Assembly: GCA_034044135.1 (NCBI GenBank)
Contig: CP139021.1
Span: 3,363,635-3,427,634, forward strand
From: Flammeovirgaceae bacterium SG7u.111
GTDB taxonomy: Bacteria > Bacteroidota > Bacteroidia > Cytophagales > Flammeovirgaceae
Length of the DNA stretch: 64,000 bases
Direction: 5' to 3'
The translations under genes were made by a program, and so were the position numbers. Below are positions 23,442 through 31,652 of the stretch, in pieces. The notes beneath the pieces were generated by a model. The model was not told the DNA's origin. It made no database searches and worked only from the letters and a program-made list of their open reading frames with translations. Every line of letters begins with the position of its first letter. The first letter of the stretch is position 1.

Positions 23442-26072
23442 CTACTCACTCTTCAAACTCTTCACAGGGTTGGCGAGGGCGGCTTTTATCGATTGCCAGC
23501 TAATGGTCAGTAAAGCAATGGACAAAGTACCGATTCCGGCTAGGGCAAAGAGCTCTACTCGCAAACCTACTTGGTAGGCGAAGCCTTCTAGCCAGCGGGT
23601 CATCACATACCACGACAGGGGAATGGCAATGAGCAAGGCTATGAAGAATAATTTTAGGAAGCCTATGGAAAGTAGGGCTACGATATTTCCCACCGAAGCA
23701 CCCAATACTTTTCTGATACCTATTTCTTTGGTGCGTTGGCTGGTGGTGTAGGCGGTAAGCCCAAAAAGACCCAAGCAGGCTATGAGAATAGCGATGCAGG
23801 CGAATACTCCGAATATCTGCCCGAACCTGTTGTCGGCTTGGTATTGCTTATTGAAGGAATCATCTAAAAAGCTGTATAAGAAAGGGCGATGGGGAACGAG
23901 TTCGTCCCACGTTTTTTCAAGCTCGGCAATGGTTTTGGGGATGTCTTTGGAATTGATCTTTATCGAAAACTTCCGCAAGCTCCTTGGGTCGTAACGGAGG
24001 GAGAGGGGTTCTACGCTTTTGTGCAAGGACTTGTAGTTGAAGTCTTTTACCACGCCTATAACCGTTCCCGATTTGCCCCATTGGTCAAATTCCTTTCCTA
24101 CAATATCTTCTGGATTGCTGTATCCCCACATTTTTGCCGCTGCTTCATTTATCATGAGAGCTTGGGCAGAGTCCATAGGGAAATCCCTTGAAAATGAGCG
24201 CCCAGCAGCTAGTTCTATCTTATAGTTAGAGATAAAGTCTTGGTCAATTTCATAGATAGTAGGGGAGTACATGGTTTTCGTTCCATCTGGTGCTTCTATA
24301 TAGGTGCCTGCATTTGGAAGAAAACCGCCCGGAACAGCCCTAGAGGAAGCAATGGATACCACATCTGGATTGCTCAGGTAGGTTTGTTTGATAGCATCCA
24401 TCTGCCTTTTCACTTCGCTGTCCCAAGCAAAATCTACAATGACCATTTGTTCTTGGTCAAAGCCCAAATCATGGTTTCGTAAGTATTGAAGTTGGGAAAA
24501 CACGACTGCCGTGCCGACCATGAGCGCTATGGAAAGGCTAAATTGGAATACCACCAAGCCTTTTCTGAGGGCAATGCCTCCACCGCTCGATTTGAATGCA
24601 CCTTTTAGCACTTTTGTAGGTTGGAAGCGGGAAAGCAAAAGGGCAGGGTAGCTCCCGGCTAATAAACCGATTAATAAAATCACCCCTGTGGCTATTGGCA
24701 AGTTTTCCCACACTAGTAGGCTTTTGTAAGAAATAGGTTTTCCTGAGATGTCTTGCAGCACAGGAGAGAGCAATACGACGAGTACCATCGCCAATGCGGC
24801 AGCGAACAGGGAAAGCAAGATGAATTCGGAAAGAAATTGCCCAATCAGCGTATAGCGTCGTGCGCCAACTACCTTTCGGATGCCTACTTCTTTGGCTCGC
24901 TCAAGTGAGCGGGACGTAGAAAGGTTGATAAAGTTGATACATGCTATGAGCAAGATGAAAAGTGCTACCGAAGAGAAGATGGTGAGGTTGGCGATACTTC
25001 CTGTTTCACCCGGTTGGCGAGCTGCTTCTGAATGCAAGTAGGCATCTGCCATAGGCTCGAAGGTGATCTCGTAATCAGAATCTTCCCAGTCGCCCGTATA
25101 GCGATCTACAAACTCAGAAGTCTTGCTTTTGAGGTTGGCGATACTGGCATTTTCTTGAAGGATGAAATAGGTGTAAAAATCTACATAGCCCCAGCTATCG
25201 AAAATCCCAGGGCGGAAATCGCGGAAGGTGCTCATGGACACCAATCCGTCAAATGTAAAATGGGAATTGGCTGGTACGTTTTCCATTACCCCCGTCACTT
25301 TTATGGCTGTTTCCCCTTCTCGCAAGGTTTTCCCAATAGGATCTTCCTCGCCAAAGAATTTTTTTGCTACTTTTTCGGTAAGTACAATGGAGTAAGGCTC
25401 GTCTAGTGCCGTTGCAGGATCTCCTGCTATCATCTTCCAACTAAACATCTCGAAAGCGTTGGAATCTGCAAAAACGATGTTGTCTTCTTGGAAGCGTTTG
25501 TCTTCGTATTCGAAGAGCCAGTTAGAAGGGCTGGTAAATCGGAAATAACTCTCTACTTCGGGAAAGTCTTTGATAAGCGCAGGACCAACCGGGGCAGATC
25601 CCCATACTTGGTAGTCTTCGGGGTTGGTAGGTTTGCCCTTTTCTCCTTGGGACTTGTAGGCATGTAGCACTCTGTAAATACTATGCAAGTTGGTGTGGTA
25701 CTGATCGTACGACAACTCATGTTTTACATAAAGAAGGATCAAGATACAGCAGGCCATGCCCACGCCTAGTCCCGTAATATTGATGAATGAATACAGTTTC
25801 TTTTTGAAAATATGTCTCCAGGCAATTTTGAAGTGGTTTTTGAACATGGCTTGGTGTATGAAGAGGTTAGGAATTGAAATTGGTTTGATGAAGTCTGGCC
25901 TGAAATGTCGGAGGACGAGCCAAAAGAAAGTCCAGTTGGCTTTTTTGGGTGCAGATGCTAGTTGGTTTTCAAATAGTTCTGTCAAGTCGCCTTCTATTTC
26001 CTCTATATAGTCTTCCCGACAATACCAGCGCAAGAAGTCTAGGGCAAATTTTGGAGGTGCAATTTTTTTCAT
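23442..26072 (-). CDS. FtsX-type ABC transporter permease (MacB-like) with N-terminal prefix domain
   Basis: 876-residue inner-membrane protein of the MacB/FtsX permease class used for export of toxic compounds, lipids or signals across the envelope. Residues 1-75 are a cytoplasmic prefix domain (FALDFLRWYCREDYIEEIEG). Then comes a membrane helix near 96-118, a large periplasmic MacB core (about 130-355), an FtsX membrane block around 360-510, a second MacB core, and a final FtsX block (about 745-870). ERAKEVGIRKVVGARR and QRTKEIGIRKVLGAS mark the two cytoplasmic signatures. The ATPase is not encoded nearby. The gene overlaps the PadR regulator by four bases, so the two are co-expressed and co-regulated. 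Confidence 0.92.
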   Translation of the reverse strand: MKKIAPPKFALDFLRWYCREDYIEEIEGDLTELFENQLASAPKKANWTFFWLVLRHFRPDFIKPISIPNLFIHQAMFKNHFKIAWRHIFKKKLYSFINITGLGVGMACCILILLYVKHELSYDQYHTNLHSIYRVLHAYKSQGEKGKPTNPEDYQVWGSAPVGPALIKDFPEVESYFRFTSPSNWLFEYEDKRFQEDNIVFADSNAFEMFSWKMIAGDPATALDEPYSIVLTEKVAKKFFGEEDPIGKTLREGETAIKVTGVMENVPANSHFTFDGLVSMSTFRDFRPGIFDSWGYVDFYTYFILQENASIANLKSKTSEFVDRYTGDWEDSDYEITFEPMADAYLHSEAARQPGETGSIANLTIFSSVALFILLIACINFINLSTSRSLERAKEVGIRKVVGARRYTLIGQFLSEFILLSLFAAALAMVLVVLLSPVLQDISGKPISYKSLLVWENLPIATGVILLIGLLAGSYPALLLSRFQPTKVLKGAFKSSGGGIALRKGLVVFQFSLSIALMVGTAVVFSQLQYLRNHDLGFDQEQMVIVDFAWDSEVKRQMDAIKQTYLSNPDVVSIASSRAVPGGFLPNAGTYIEAPDGTKTMYSPTIYEIDQDFISNYKIELAAGRSFSRDFPMDSAQALMINEAAAKMWGYSNPEDIVGKEFDQWGKSGTVIGVVKDFNYKSLHKSVEPLSLRYDPRSLRKFSIKINSKDIPKTIAELEKTWDELVPHRPFLYSFLDDSFNKQYQADNRFGQIFGVFACIAILIACLGLFGLTAYTTSQRTKEIGIRKVLGASVGNIVALLSIGFLKLFFIALLIAIPLSWYVMTRWLEGFAYQVGLRVELFALAGIGTLSIALLTISWQSIKAALANPVKSLKSE

Positions 26073-26395
26073 CCGAATGAGATTTTAGGTATCTGGTTAT
26101 AAATTCGGGTTCGCAGAGCGTATTGCTGATCTAACTTGCGTTTTCCCAAGGCTGTGATGATATAAAACTTTTTGCGCCTCCCACCTCTGTCACTGGTGAT
26201 CCCGCCAAACCTAGATTTTACAAAGCCTTTGTCGTCCATGCGCTTTAAGGCTACATGAATTGCACTGATATTTAGCTTTTTACCTAGTTGATCCTCCAAA
26301 CTTTCTAAGATGGACACCCCATAAGCTTCGTCGTGCTGAGCAGCCACAGTGAGCAGGACCAGTTCCTCAAATTCTCCTAGTGATGGTTCTTTCAT
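26069..26395 (-). CDS. PadR family transcriptional regulator
   Basis: Small winged-helix repressor (108 residues from the chosen start). The PadR domain covers KEPSLGEFEELVLLTVAAQH through ALKRMDDKGFVKSRFGGITSDRGGRRKKFYIIT. The start at 26395 (MKEPSLGE) is chosen instead of the in-frame codon at 26419, because the longer version would begin inside one arm of an 18-bp inverted repeat that reads as its own operator. It is translationally coupled to the FtsX-type permease by a 4-base overlap, a common arrangement in which PadR represses the transporter until a ligand binds. Confidence 0.9.
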   Translation of the reverse strand: MKEPSLGEFEELVLLTVAAQHDEAYGVSILESLEDQLGKKLNISAIHVALKRMDDKGFVKSRFGGITSDRGGRRKKFYIITALGKRKLDQQYALRTRIYNQIPKISFG

Positions 26396-26406
26396 TCTTG
26401 TATTAG

Positions 26407-26460
26407 ATTTACTTAACAAAAGTAAAGGTAATGGATTACTTCTACTTTTGTTAAGTAAAT
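26407..26460. promoter_or_regulatory. Probable PadR operator (18-bp perfect inverted repeat)
   Basis: The arm atttacttaacaaaagta (26407-26424) is repeated perfectly inverted at 26443-26460, with an 18-base spacer that itself contains an inner gtaatggattac palindrome. It lies 12 bases upstream of the PadR start on the minus strand, where the promoter should be. Two dimers could bind side by side. The role is inferred from position and symmetry. Confidence 0.65.
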
Positions 26461-26525
26461 AGGTGAAGTAATCGCTTTTTTCTGTTGAAAGGTTTCATTT
26501 TCGGATCAGAGGTAGGAGAGAAGCA

Positions 26526-26555
26526 AAAAAAAGGCCACAAGCATACACTTGTGGC
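26526..26555 (-). terminator. Intrinsic terminator for the PNGase F-like gene
   Basis: Read on the minus strand: stem gccacaag (26555-26548) / cttgtggc (26541-26534), then CC followed directly by a run of seven T. It begins 35 bases after the stop of the gene at 26590. Confidence 0.85.
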
Positions 26556-26589
26556 AATTGGGCTGGTTAAACTTATCTTGAATTTTCTT

Positions 26590-28314
26590 CTATTCGAACT
26601 CGCCTATTAGTACGCCTGAAATGTTCCATGCGCTAAAACTTCCGCCTTCTCGCTCGCCAAGGGGAATGGCAATTTGCATGCTGTGCTTCCCTTCTTTCAG
26701 TTCGGTTAACGGAATGGTCACTGGGTTGGTGGCAGTGCCGGGACACCAGCCTGAGCGGCTAAGGTCGGAGGAGGAAATGCCGTTCCAAAAGTTTCCTGAA
26801 GCAGGGTTGAATTCTCGGTAAGTGGCACAATCCGACCTCCAAGGTATATAGGTATAAACTTTATCGCCATCTAGAAAAATCTCGTTGAGCTTTTGGTTGA
26901 ACTCGTCACCGCCACCCCAGCCTCCATGGCCCGTAGAGATATATTCCATGCGTACATTTTTAAGCCCTGCTGGCACGTCGAAAGAAACTTTCAATGAATC
27001 TCCGTTGAACATCGTCCCATATTCTTGCCCAGCCATTTCCATGAGGTTCAAGGTGTTGAACAAAGGCTTGATCCATTGCTTTTTTACTTCTTCCTTTTGG
27101 ACTCTATTGCTTCCAGGATGGTATTGGAGCTTGAGGGAAAGGTTGTGGCCTCCACCGTCATAATTTCCAATAAATGCTCCTATCCAAACTTCTCCTTGTA
27201 GCTTAGGAAGCAAATAAGTGACGTCTTGTTTGTACACCGTAGAATCTTTCCAGGTCAATCCAGCTACCGTCCTTTTTTCATTGAAGGCTTGTGTACCAAA
27301 GGCAGTGAAGAACCTGACCATTTCAAGGGCTGGCTCATAGTTTTCGGTGGCGACTACTCCTTGGAATTCTTTACCATTCATATCTATATATTTGGGAAGT
27401 ACCTCTTTGCCATTTCTCAAACCGTCTAAAAAGCTACTTTCTTTTTCTGTTGGGATCAAAAATACGCTTCCGGTTCGGTCATAAGCATCGCCACTCGAAT
27501 ATTGAATTATTTCTGCAAAAACTGTATAATCCTCCGCAACTTCAGGCAGTTTTACTTTTTTGGCAATCACCGTTCCTCCTGCAAAGTGGTAGGTTATATC
27601 GGTAGTTTCTTTTTCCGGATTGACACTTTTATTTCCCCAATTGATCTGCTCATGATCAAAAACGGGAACGGTTGTTACATAATTATCGGTAATCCTTGCC
27701 TTGTAAATCGTCGCATCCACCAACTCACCCAAGTCATCGGGCAGGAGCTTTTCCATTTTTTTTTGTTTGATATATTCAACTTTCTCGGCCACTATTTCAT
27801 AATTCCCATTTCTCACTGATTTCAACACAACACCTTCGGGCAAACCAGCATTGGGGTAAGGGCTTCCTTGTAAGCCTGTTTCCCCAGTAAACCACAAGTC
27901 GATGCGGTTAGAGAAAAGGACGATAGTCGCTTTTTGGCAAGTATAGCCAAGTATTTCCTGCCTTTCATCCGTAATTTCCAACTCTGGGAGCTCACTAAAT
28001 GCTTTTGAGGTATGGAACCGACTGCCTGTGTTCAATATAGCTAATTGCATTAATTTGCTCGTGTTATAATCAATAAAAGCAGCTTCGTCAGGCACGGTTG
28101 GAATAAGTTCAGCACCCTTAGTTTCAGTTCGTTTGATGGTGGCAACGCCTTCATGGTAAATCACCTCTGTTTTACCAGCTCGGGCGCTTTCTTGCCCATT
28201 GACAATCGTCTTATAAATGATTTTTCCTGATTTCTCTTGGGCGTAAGCCTTACTGAAAATTGATTGGGAAATGAATGTGAGTAAAAAGTAAGAAATGATG
28301 GAATACACTTTCAT
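26590..28314 (-). CDS. GLPGLI / peptide-N-glycosidase F fusion protein
   Basis: Exported protein, 574 residues from the ATG at 28314, whose signal peptide (SYFLLTFISQSIFSKAYAQ) decides the start; the in-frame start at 28395 adds 27 residues. Residues 28-220 resemble GLPGLI proteins (ITDERQEILGYTCQKATIV; LWFTGETGL). The C-terminal 330 residues resemble PNGase F: YDRTGSVFLIPTEK in the first jelly roll, and STGHGGWGGGDEF plus GNFWNGISSSDLSRSGWCPG in the second, matching the GNW...DRAGWCPG segment of the Elizabethkingia enzyme. The likely activity is removal of N-glycans from glycoproteins. Substrate has not been tested, and catalytic residues were matched only by eye. Confidence 0.8.
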   Translation of the reverse strand: MKVYSIISYFLLTFISQSIFSKAYAQEKSGKIIYKTIVNGQESARAGKTEVIYHEGVATIKRTETKGAELIPTVPDEAAFIDYNTSKLMQLAILNTGSRFHTSKAFSELPELEITDERQEILGYTCQKATIVLFSNRIDLWFTGETGLQGSPYPNAGLPEGVVLKSVRNGNYEIVAEKVEYIKQKKMEKLLPDDLGELVDATIYKARITDNYVTTVPVFDHEQINWGNKSVNPEKETTDITYHFAGGTVIAKKVKLPEVAEDYTVFAEIIQYSSGDAYDRTGSVFLIPTEKESSFLDGLRNGKEVLPKYIDMNGKEFQGVVATENYEPALEMVRFFTAFGTQAFNEKRTVAGLTWKDSTVYKQDVTYLLPKLQGEVWIGAFIGNYDGGGHNLSLKLQYHPGSNRVQKEEVKKQWIKPLFNTLNLMEMAGQEYGTMFNGDSLKVSFDVPAGLKNVRMEYISTGHGGWGGGDEFNQKLNEIFLDGDKVYTYIPWRSDCATYREFNPASGNFWNGISSSDLSRSGWCPGTATNPVTIPLTELKEGKHSMQIAIPLGEREGGSFSAWNISGVLIGEFE

Positions 28315-28569
28315 GTTTTTAATGAAATTTTGTTTGCGGGATAGAAGATTTTTATCCAACCTTAAGTAGGTTGAATGGCCTAAGTTAAAATACAAAAACA
28401 GACTACGCCAACTATTTTATAAATTAGTCTGCTAAAATAGAAAATAAGGCTGTTTTCCTATGTGTGCGGGAACACTATTATGAGTTCAGTAAAGCTTTTT
28501 AAGAAAAATATAATAATTGGATTAATAAAGGGAGCTTCCTTTTGATGTAGAATGCTAACTTTTATTTTT

Positions 28570-28622
28570 CAGTCCATGACATAGCAAATAGACGTTTCGA
28601 CTATTTGCTATGTCATGGACTG
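28570..28622. repeat. Perfect 22-bp inverted repeat between divergent genes
   Basis: Arms 28570-28591 (cagtccatgacatagcaaat and ag) and 28601-28622 are perfect reverse complements around a nine-base loop. Neither side has a T-run after the stem, so it is not a canonical terminator. It sits between the minus-strand PNGase F-like gene and the plus-strand small paralogues, in a 580-base region without other recognisable features. Function unknown. Confidence 0.8.
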
Positions 28623-28893
28623 CTGATTTCAATCATTAGTACAAATGAGGTCTGTCATATTTTTCAACCTGCTAAATGTTGTTTATTTGTATTGTACGCA
28701 TGAAACTAATGCACCTCATCCAATAATAACCAACAACAAACAACCATTTCAGTCCATCTAATCCTTTCGAATAGCTGGGGAAACCCTAATAGCGCTATTT
28801 GTACACTAGCAGGGGTATAATTCAAATTACACTTATTTAAAAGGCGGAATTGCTCTCCAGCCTATTCTTCACAAAATACAGTAGTAATTATTT

Positions 28894-29238
28894 ATGTTAA
28901 GTCTGTCCGGTAAACTAAAATCACTGTTAGAAATGGGAGGTTTTAGTTTTTCTTCTATCGAAGATGGTTCATTTAGTGCACACATTGACAATGCAAAATC
29001 AGATACCTATTACTTGGTCTGTTTCAATGGATATTGTCATTTTAGTCTCAGGATAGGGGAGCAGTCCCTGCTTCTTATAGATAACTTCAAGGTTATCAGT
29101 GACAAAGAATTATTGATGTTGCTTTCTGGTAACATCAAGTTTAGGCAAGATTTTGCCCAAACAGCTTCCCTATTTGAAGGTTTTTCAGAAGATTTTCTGA
29201 GAGAGCACATGAGCGAAAATACTAATGCTCTTTTTTAA
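28894..29238 (+). CDS. Small hypothetical protein, first of a tandem paralogue pair
   Basis: 114 residues, cytoplasmic, no known domain recognised. The pattern is LKSLLEMGGFSFSSIEDGSFSAHI ... YLVCFNGYCHF ... LLLIDNFKVISDKELLMLLSGNIKFRQDF. The second gene at 29285 shows the same layout of conserved positions (LLxSLRExGF, SFVAHI, YALNCVSGVCD, LLLLLSSQKFAADF), so the two arose by duplication. They are separated by 46 bases and probably co-transcribed. Confidence 0.65.
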   Translation: MLSLSGKLKSLLEMGGFSFSSIEDGSFSAHIDNAKSDTYYLVCFNGYCHFSLRIGEQSLLLIDNFKVISDKELLMLLSGNIKFRQDFAQTASLFEGFSEDFLREHMSENTNALF

Positions 29239-29284
29239 GCTAGCTATGGAAAAAGAGCTACTTTTACTCTAAAGTAAAATTGAC

Positions 29285-29602
29285 ATGACAGTTGTTACAG
29301 ATGAATTACTGCAAAGCTTGAGAGAAATCGGTTTTGCCGTGGACCAAATAGGGTACACTTCTTTTGTTGCCCATATCTCCAAAGATTGGGGGACGTTTTA
29401 TGCACTTAATTGTGTGAGTGGAGTTTGTGATTTGATTTATTATAGTGGTTCTCGGAAAGAAGTTCTTGTAAAAGGTTTACATGTTTCTAATGCCCAAGAA
29501 ACCCTACTGTTGCTGCTGTCTTCCCAGAAGTTTGCCGCTGATTTCCCAGAAGCAAGGGAAGACTTAAAAGAGGTGCTGGCTGGTTTGCTGCAAAGTAATT
29601 GA
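29285..29602 (+). CDS. Small hypothetical protein, second of a tandem paralogue pair
   Basis: 105 residues, related to the protein at 28894 over its whole length: a helix start (LLQSLREIGFAVDQI), a short beta section with a conserved Cys (YALNCVSGVCDLI; the partner has YLVCFNGYCHFSL) and a leucine-rich helical end (ETLLLLLSSQKFAADF). No catalytic motif is visible. A bidirectional terminator follows. Confidence 0.65.
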   Translation: MTVVTDELLQSLREIGFAVDQIGYTSFVAHISKDWGTFYALNCVSGVCDLIYYSGSRKEVLVKGLHVSNAQETLLLLLSSQKFAADFPEAREDLKEVLAGLLQSN

Positions 29603-29622
29603 ACTCCTATAGAAAAATAAAA

Positions 29623-29660
29623 AAAACGGGTGGAGGCATCATATTGCTGCCACCCGTTTT
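29623..29660. terminator. Bidirectional intrinsic terminator
   Basis: An 11-bp perfect stem pairs 29623-29633 (aaaacgggtgg) with 29650-29660. It has A-run and T-run flanks, between the convergent stops of the small paralogue (29602) and the T9SS protein (29676). Confidence 0.85.
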
Positions 29661-29675
29661 CTACAGTAATTCAGC

Positions 29676-31388
29676 TTATTTTCCTGATAAATATATTTTT
29701 GAGGATTGCGATAGTCCTGAGCTTGTAATAACCATCAGCAAATACATTCCTTGTTTAGTGCCTTCTAAAGAAAAATCCCAAACACTGCTGCCTTTTGGAA
29801 CTGATCGTTGTCCACTGGCTACCTTTTTCCCGCTTAGGTCTGTCACTATGTATTGGAAAGCGGTTGGGATATTTGTTGAAATTTCCACATCAAAACTGTT
29901 CGTTTCGGTGATGGGAAATACATGGAGGCTTGTACTTTTTCCAAAATTAATTAAAACTACTTTGCTATAGGTTGTTGTGCCATCGTAATCAACTTGCTTA
30001 AGACGGTAGTAATTCTGATGCGTAGTAGGGTGCTCATCGTAAGCCTTGTATTTCTGCACGGTTAGACTGTTTCCATCATGGCTATTGATTGTTTCAAGTG
30101 TATTGAAATTGATGCCGTCCAGTGATTTTTCTACTACAAAAAAATCATTATTGAACTCTTGTGCAGTAGCCCAGTAAATATTAATCGCTTCCCCTTCTAT
30201 CACCGCTCCAAAATTCAGTAATTCAACTGGGAGTAAAATGGTAGATTGTTCTGGGCCGGTTGAAGCAAAGTCGGAAGGGTCGTTGATATTGGCATATTCT
30301 ATGGAAATCCAATCAGCATCCCTAATCGAATTTTGTAAATGCAGCTCGTCTATTCCTCCCCTAAAAGGGTTAATGCCATTGGATAAAGCTCCTATAGCGA
30401 GTGGGTAATCAGTCTCGTAATTATAATAATCAACAGGCGTAGCATTGTCAGCAGTGGTTTTGGTATTTATCAGGTTTCCGTTCAAATAAAATTTTTGTTC
30501 TTTATTTGAGTCGTCGAAGGTGCCTACAAAGTGGTACCATTCAGTGTTGCTGGTGAGCGTATTGTTTGCAGACGGATTTAGCACATAATTACCATTTGTC
30601 CTGCCTGTCTGAAACCCTCCCATTGTCACATTATCCCTCAGTTCTAGTGTATAAGATGAATGGGGGGCGGCCTCTCTCCCTTTTGAGAACATCTTGGCAT
30701 AGGCACCACCTTGTGTGTCATCTCTTCTAAACCAACAGGAAATGGTAAAAGTAGCAGGTTCGAGTGAAGCATTGTCGGGAATAGTAACATAATTGTTATT
30801 TCCATCAAAATCGAGGCCTTTCCCAACTTTTGAATCTATTACATTGCCGGCACCCATACCTCCATTTGCCGTTCCATTTAATCCATTTCCTGATGAATCT
30901 AAAATCTCAAAAGTGCCTCCATTGTTATCAGGAATTTGGGATAAATGCCATACGCCATTATAATTACCATCCCAAGTATCATCGGCATTGGAGGAAGAGG
31001 TGGTTTGCAAACTGTTTCCATAGTACATGTAAATCACTGTGTTAACAGTAGAAGATAAGATGGGGATTCGTACCCATGCCGTTACATCAGCTCCACCTGC
31101 TGAGCTCTCGTACCATTCAAGGTCATGATCTAGTTGTGTTCCGTAATCGGATTCAAGGGCAAATACGATATCATAACCTTCTACCTGGGTGACACGCCCT
31201 CCATCACCGGTATACCTTAAGTCAAGATCGTTAGTGTATTGGATTAGAAGGGGGAAGTTAGTTTGGTCAGAGGGAATATCTGTAGCATCAATAGTGATCA
31301 CTTTGTAGTATTGATAGTCTTCGTAGAGTTGACAATATGCACTTAATTTGAAAATCAATAACAAGGTTAGTAGGTATAGGTTTTTCAT
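29676..31388 (-). CDS. T9SS-secreted DUF2341 / LamG-type glycan-binding protein
   Basis: 570 residues. Signal peptide (LLTLLLIFKLSAYCQ), then a DUF2341 module (about 22-125; YYKVITIDATDIPSDQTNFPLLIQYT), then a LamG/concanavalin A-like jelly roll (about 145-375; NGVWHLSQIPDNNGG, GLDFDGNNNYVTIPDNASL, ISCWFRRDD), a linker beta domain (390-480), and a C-terminal type IX sorting domain (about 485-570; LHVFPITETNSFDVEI, then GMYLLMVITSSG and IYLSGK). It should be secreted and surface anchored by the T9SS and bind polysaccharide. No catalytic residues are evident. Read alone on the minus strand. Confidence 0.85.
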   Translation of the reverse strand: MKNLYLLTLLLIFKLSAYCQLYEDYQYYKVITIDATDIPSDQTNFPLLIQYTNDLDLRYTGDGGRVTQVEGYDIVFALESDYGTQLDHDLEWYESSAGGADVTAWVRIPILSSTVNTVIYMYYGNSLQTTSSSNADDTWDGNYNGVWHLSQIPDNNGGTFEILDSSGNGLNGTANGGMGAGNVIDSKVGKGLDFDGNNNYVTIPDNASLEPATFTISCWFRRDDTQGGAYAKMFSKGREAAPHSSYTLELRDNVTMGGFQTGRTNGNYVLNPSANNTLTSNTEWYHFVGTFDDSNKEQKFYLNGNLINTKTTADNATPVDYYNYETDYPLAIGALSNGINPFRGGIDELHLQNSIRDADWISIEYANINDPSDFASTGPEQSTILLPVELLNFGAVIEGEAINIYWATAQEFNNDFFVVEKSLDGINFNTLETINSHDGNSLTVQKYKAYDEHPTTHQNYYRLKQVDYDGTTTYSKVVLINFGKSTSLHVFPITETNSFDVEISTNIPTAFQYIVTDLSGKKVASGQRSVPKGSSVWDFSLEGTKQGMYLLMVITSSGLSQSSKIYLSGK

Positions 31389-31595
31389 AGCTAATGTTGG
31401 ATTCGTAATACAATACTTGAGTAGTCATAATAAAAACTGTATAAATGCTCTTAATATTTCTAAATGAACCCTTATTTCTATGACAGAACCAACAGAATCA
31501 TACTTTTTTATTTAAAGAGAGTCAAAATCATGTTTTTTTTTGCAGCGGTTTGATTAAATTCAAATTATATAAACTTAATAAGCGATGTTAAATTT

Positions 31596-31641
31596 TTAAA
31601 TCACAAGGGCAAATAAACATGTATTTGCCCTTGTGATTTAA
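31596..31641. terminator. Perfect 20-bp hairpin downstream of the acetylesterase gene
   Basis: Arms 31596-31615 and 31622-31641 (core aaatcacaagggcaaata) are perfect inverted repeats with a six-base loop, starting 12 bases beyond the minus-strand stop at 31653. No strong T-run follows on the minus strand; an A/T-rich stem end may suffice. Probably ends the acetylesterase transcript. Confidence 0.5.
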
Positions 31642-31652
31642 TATTCTTGATT

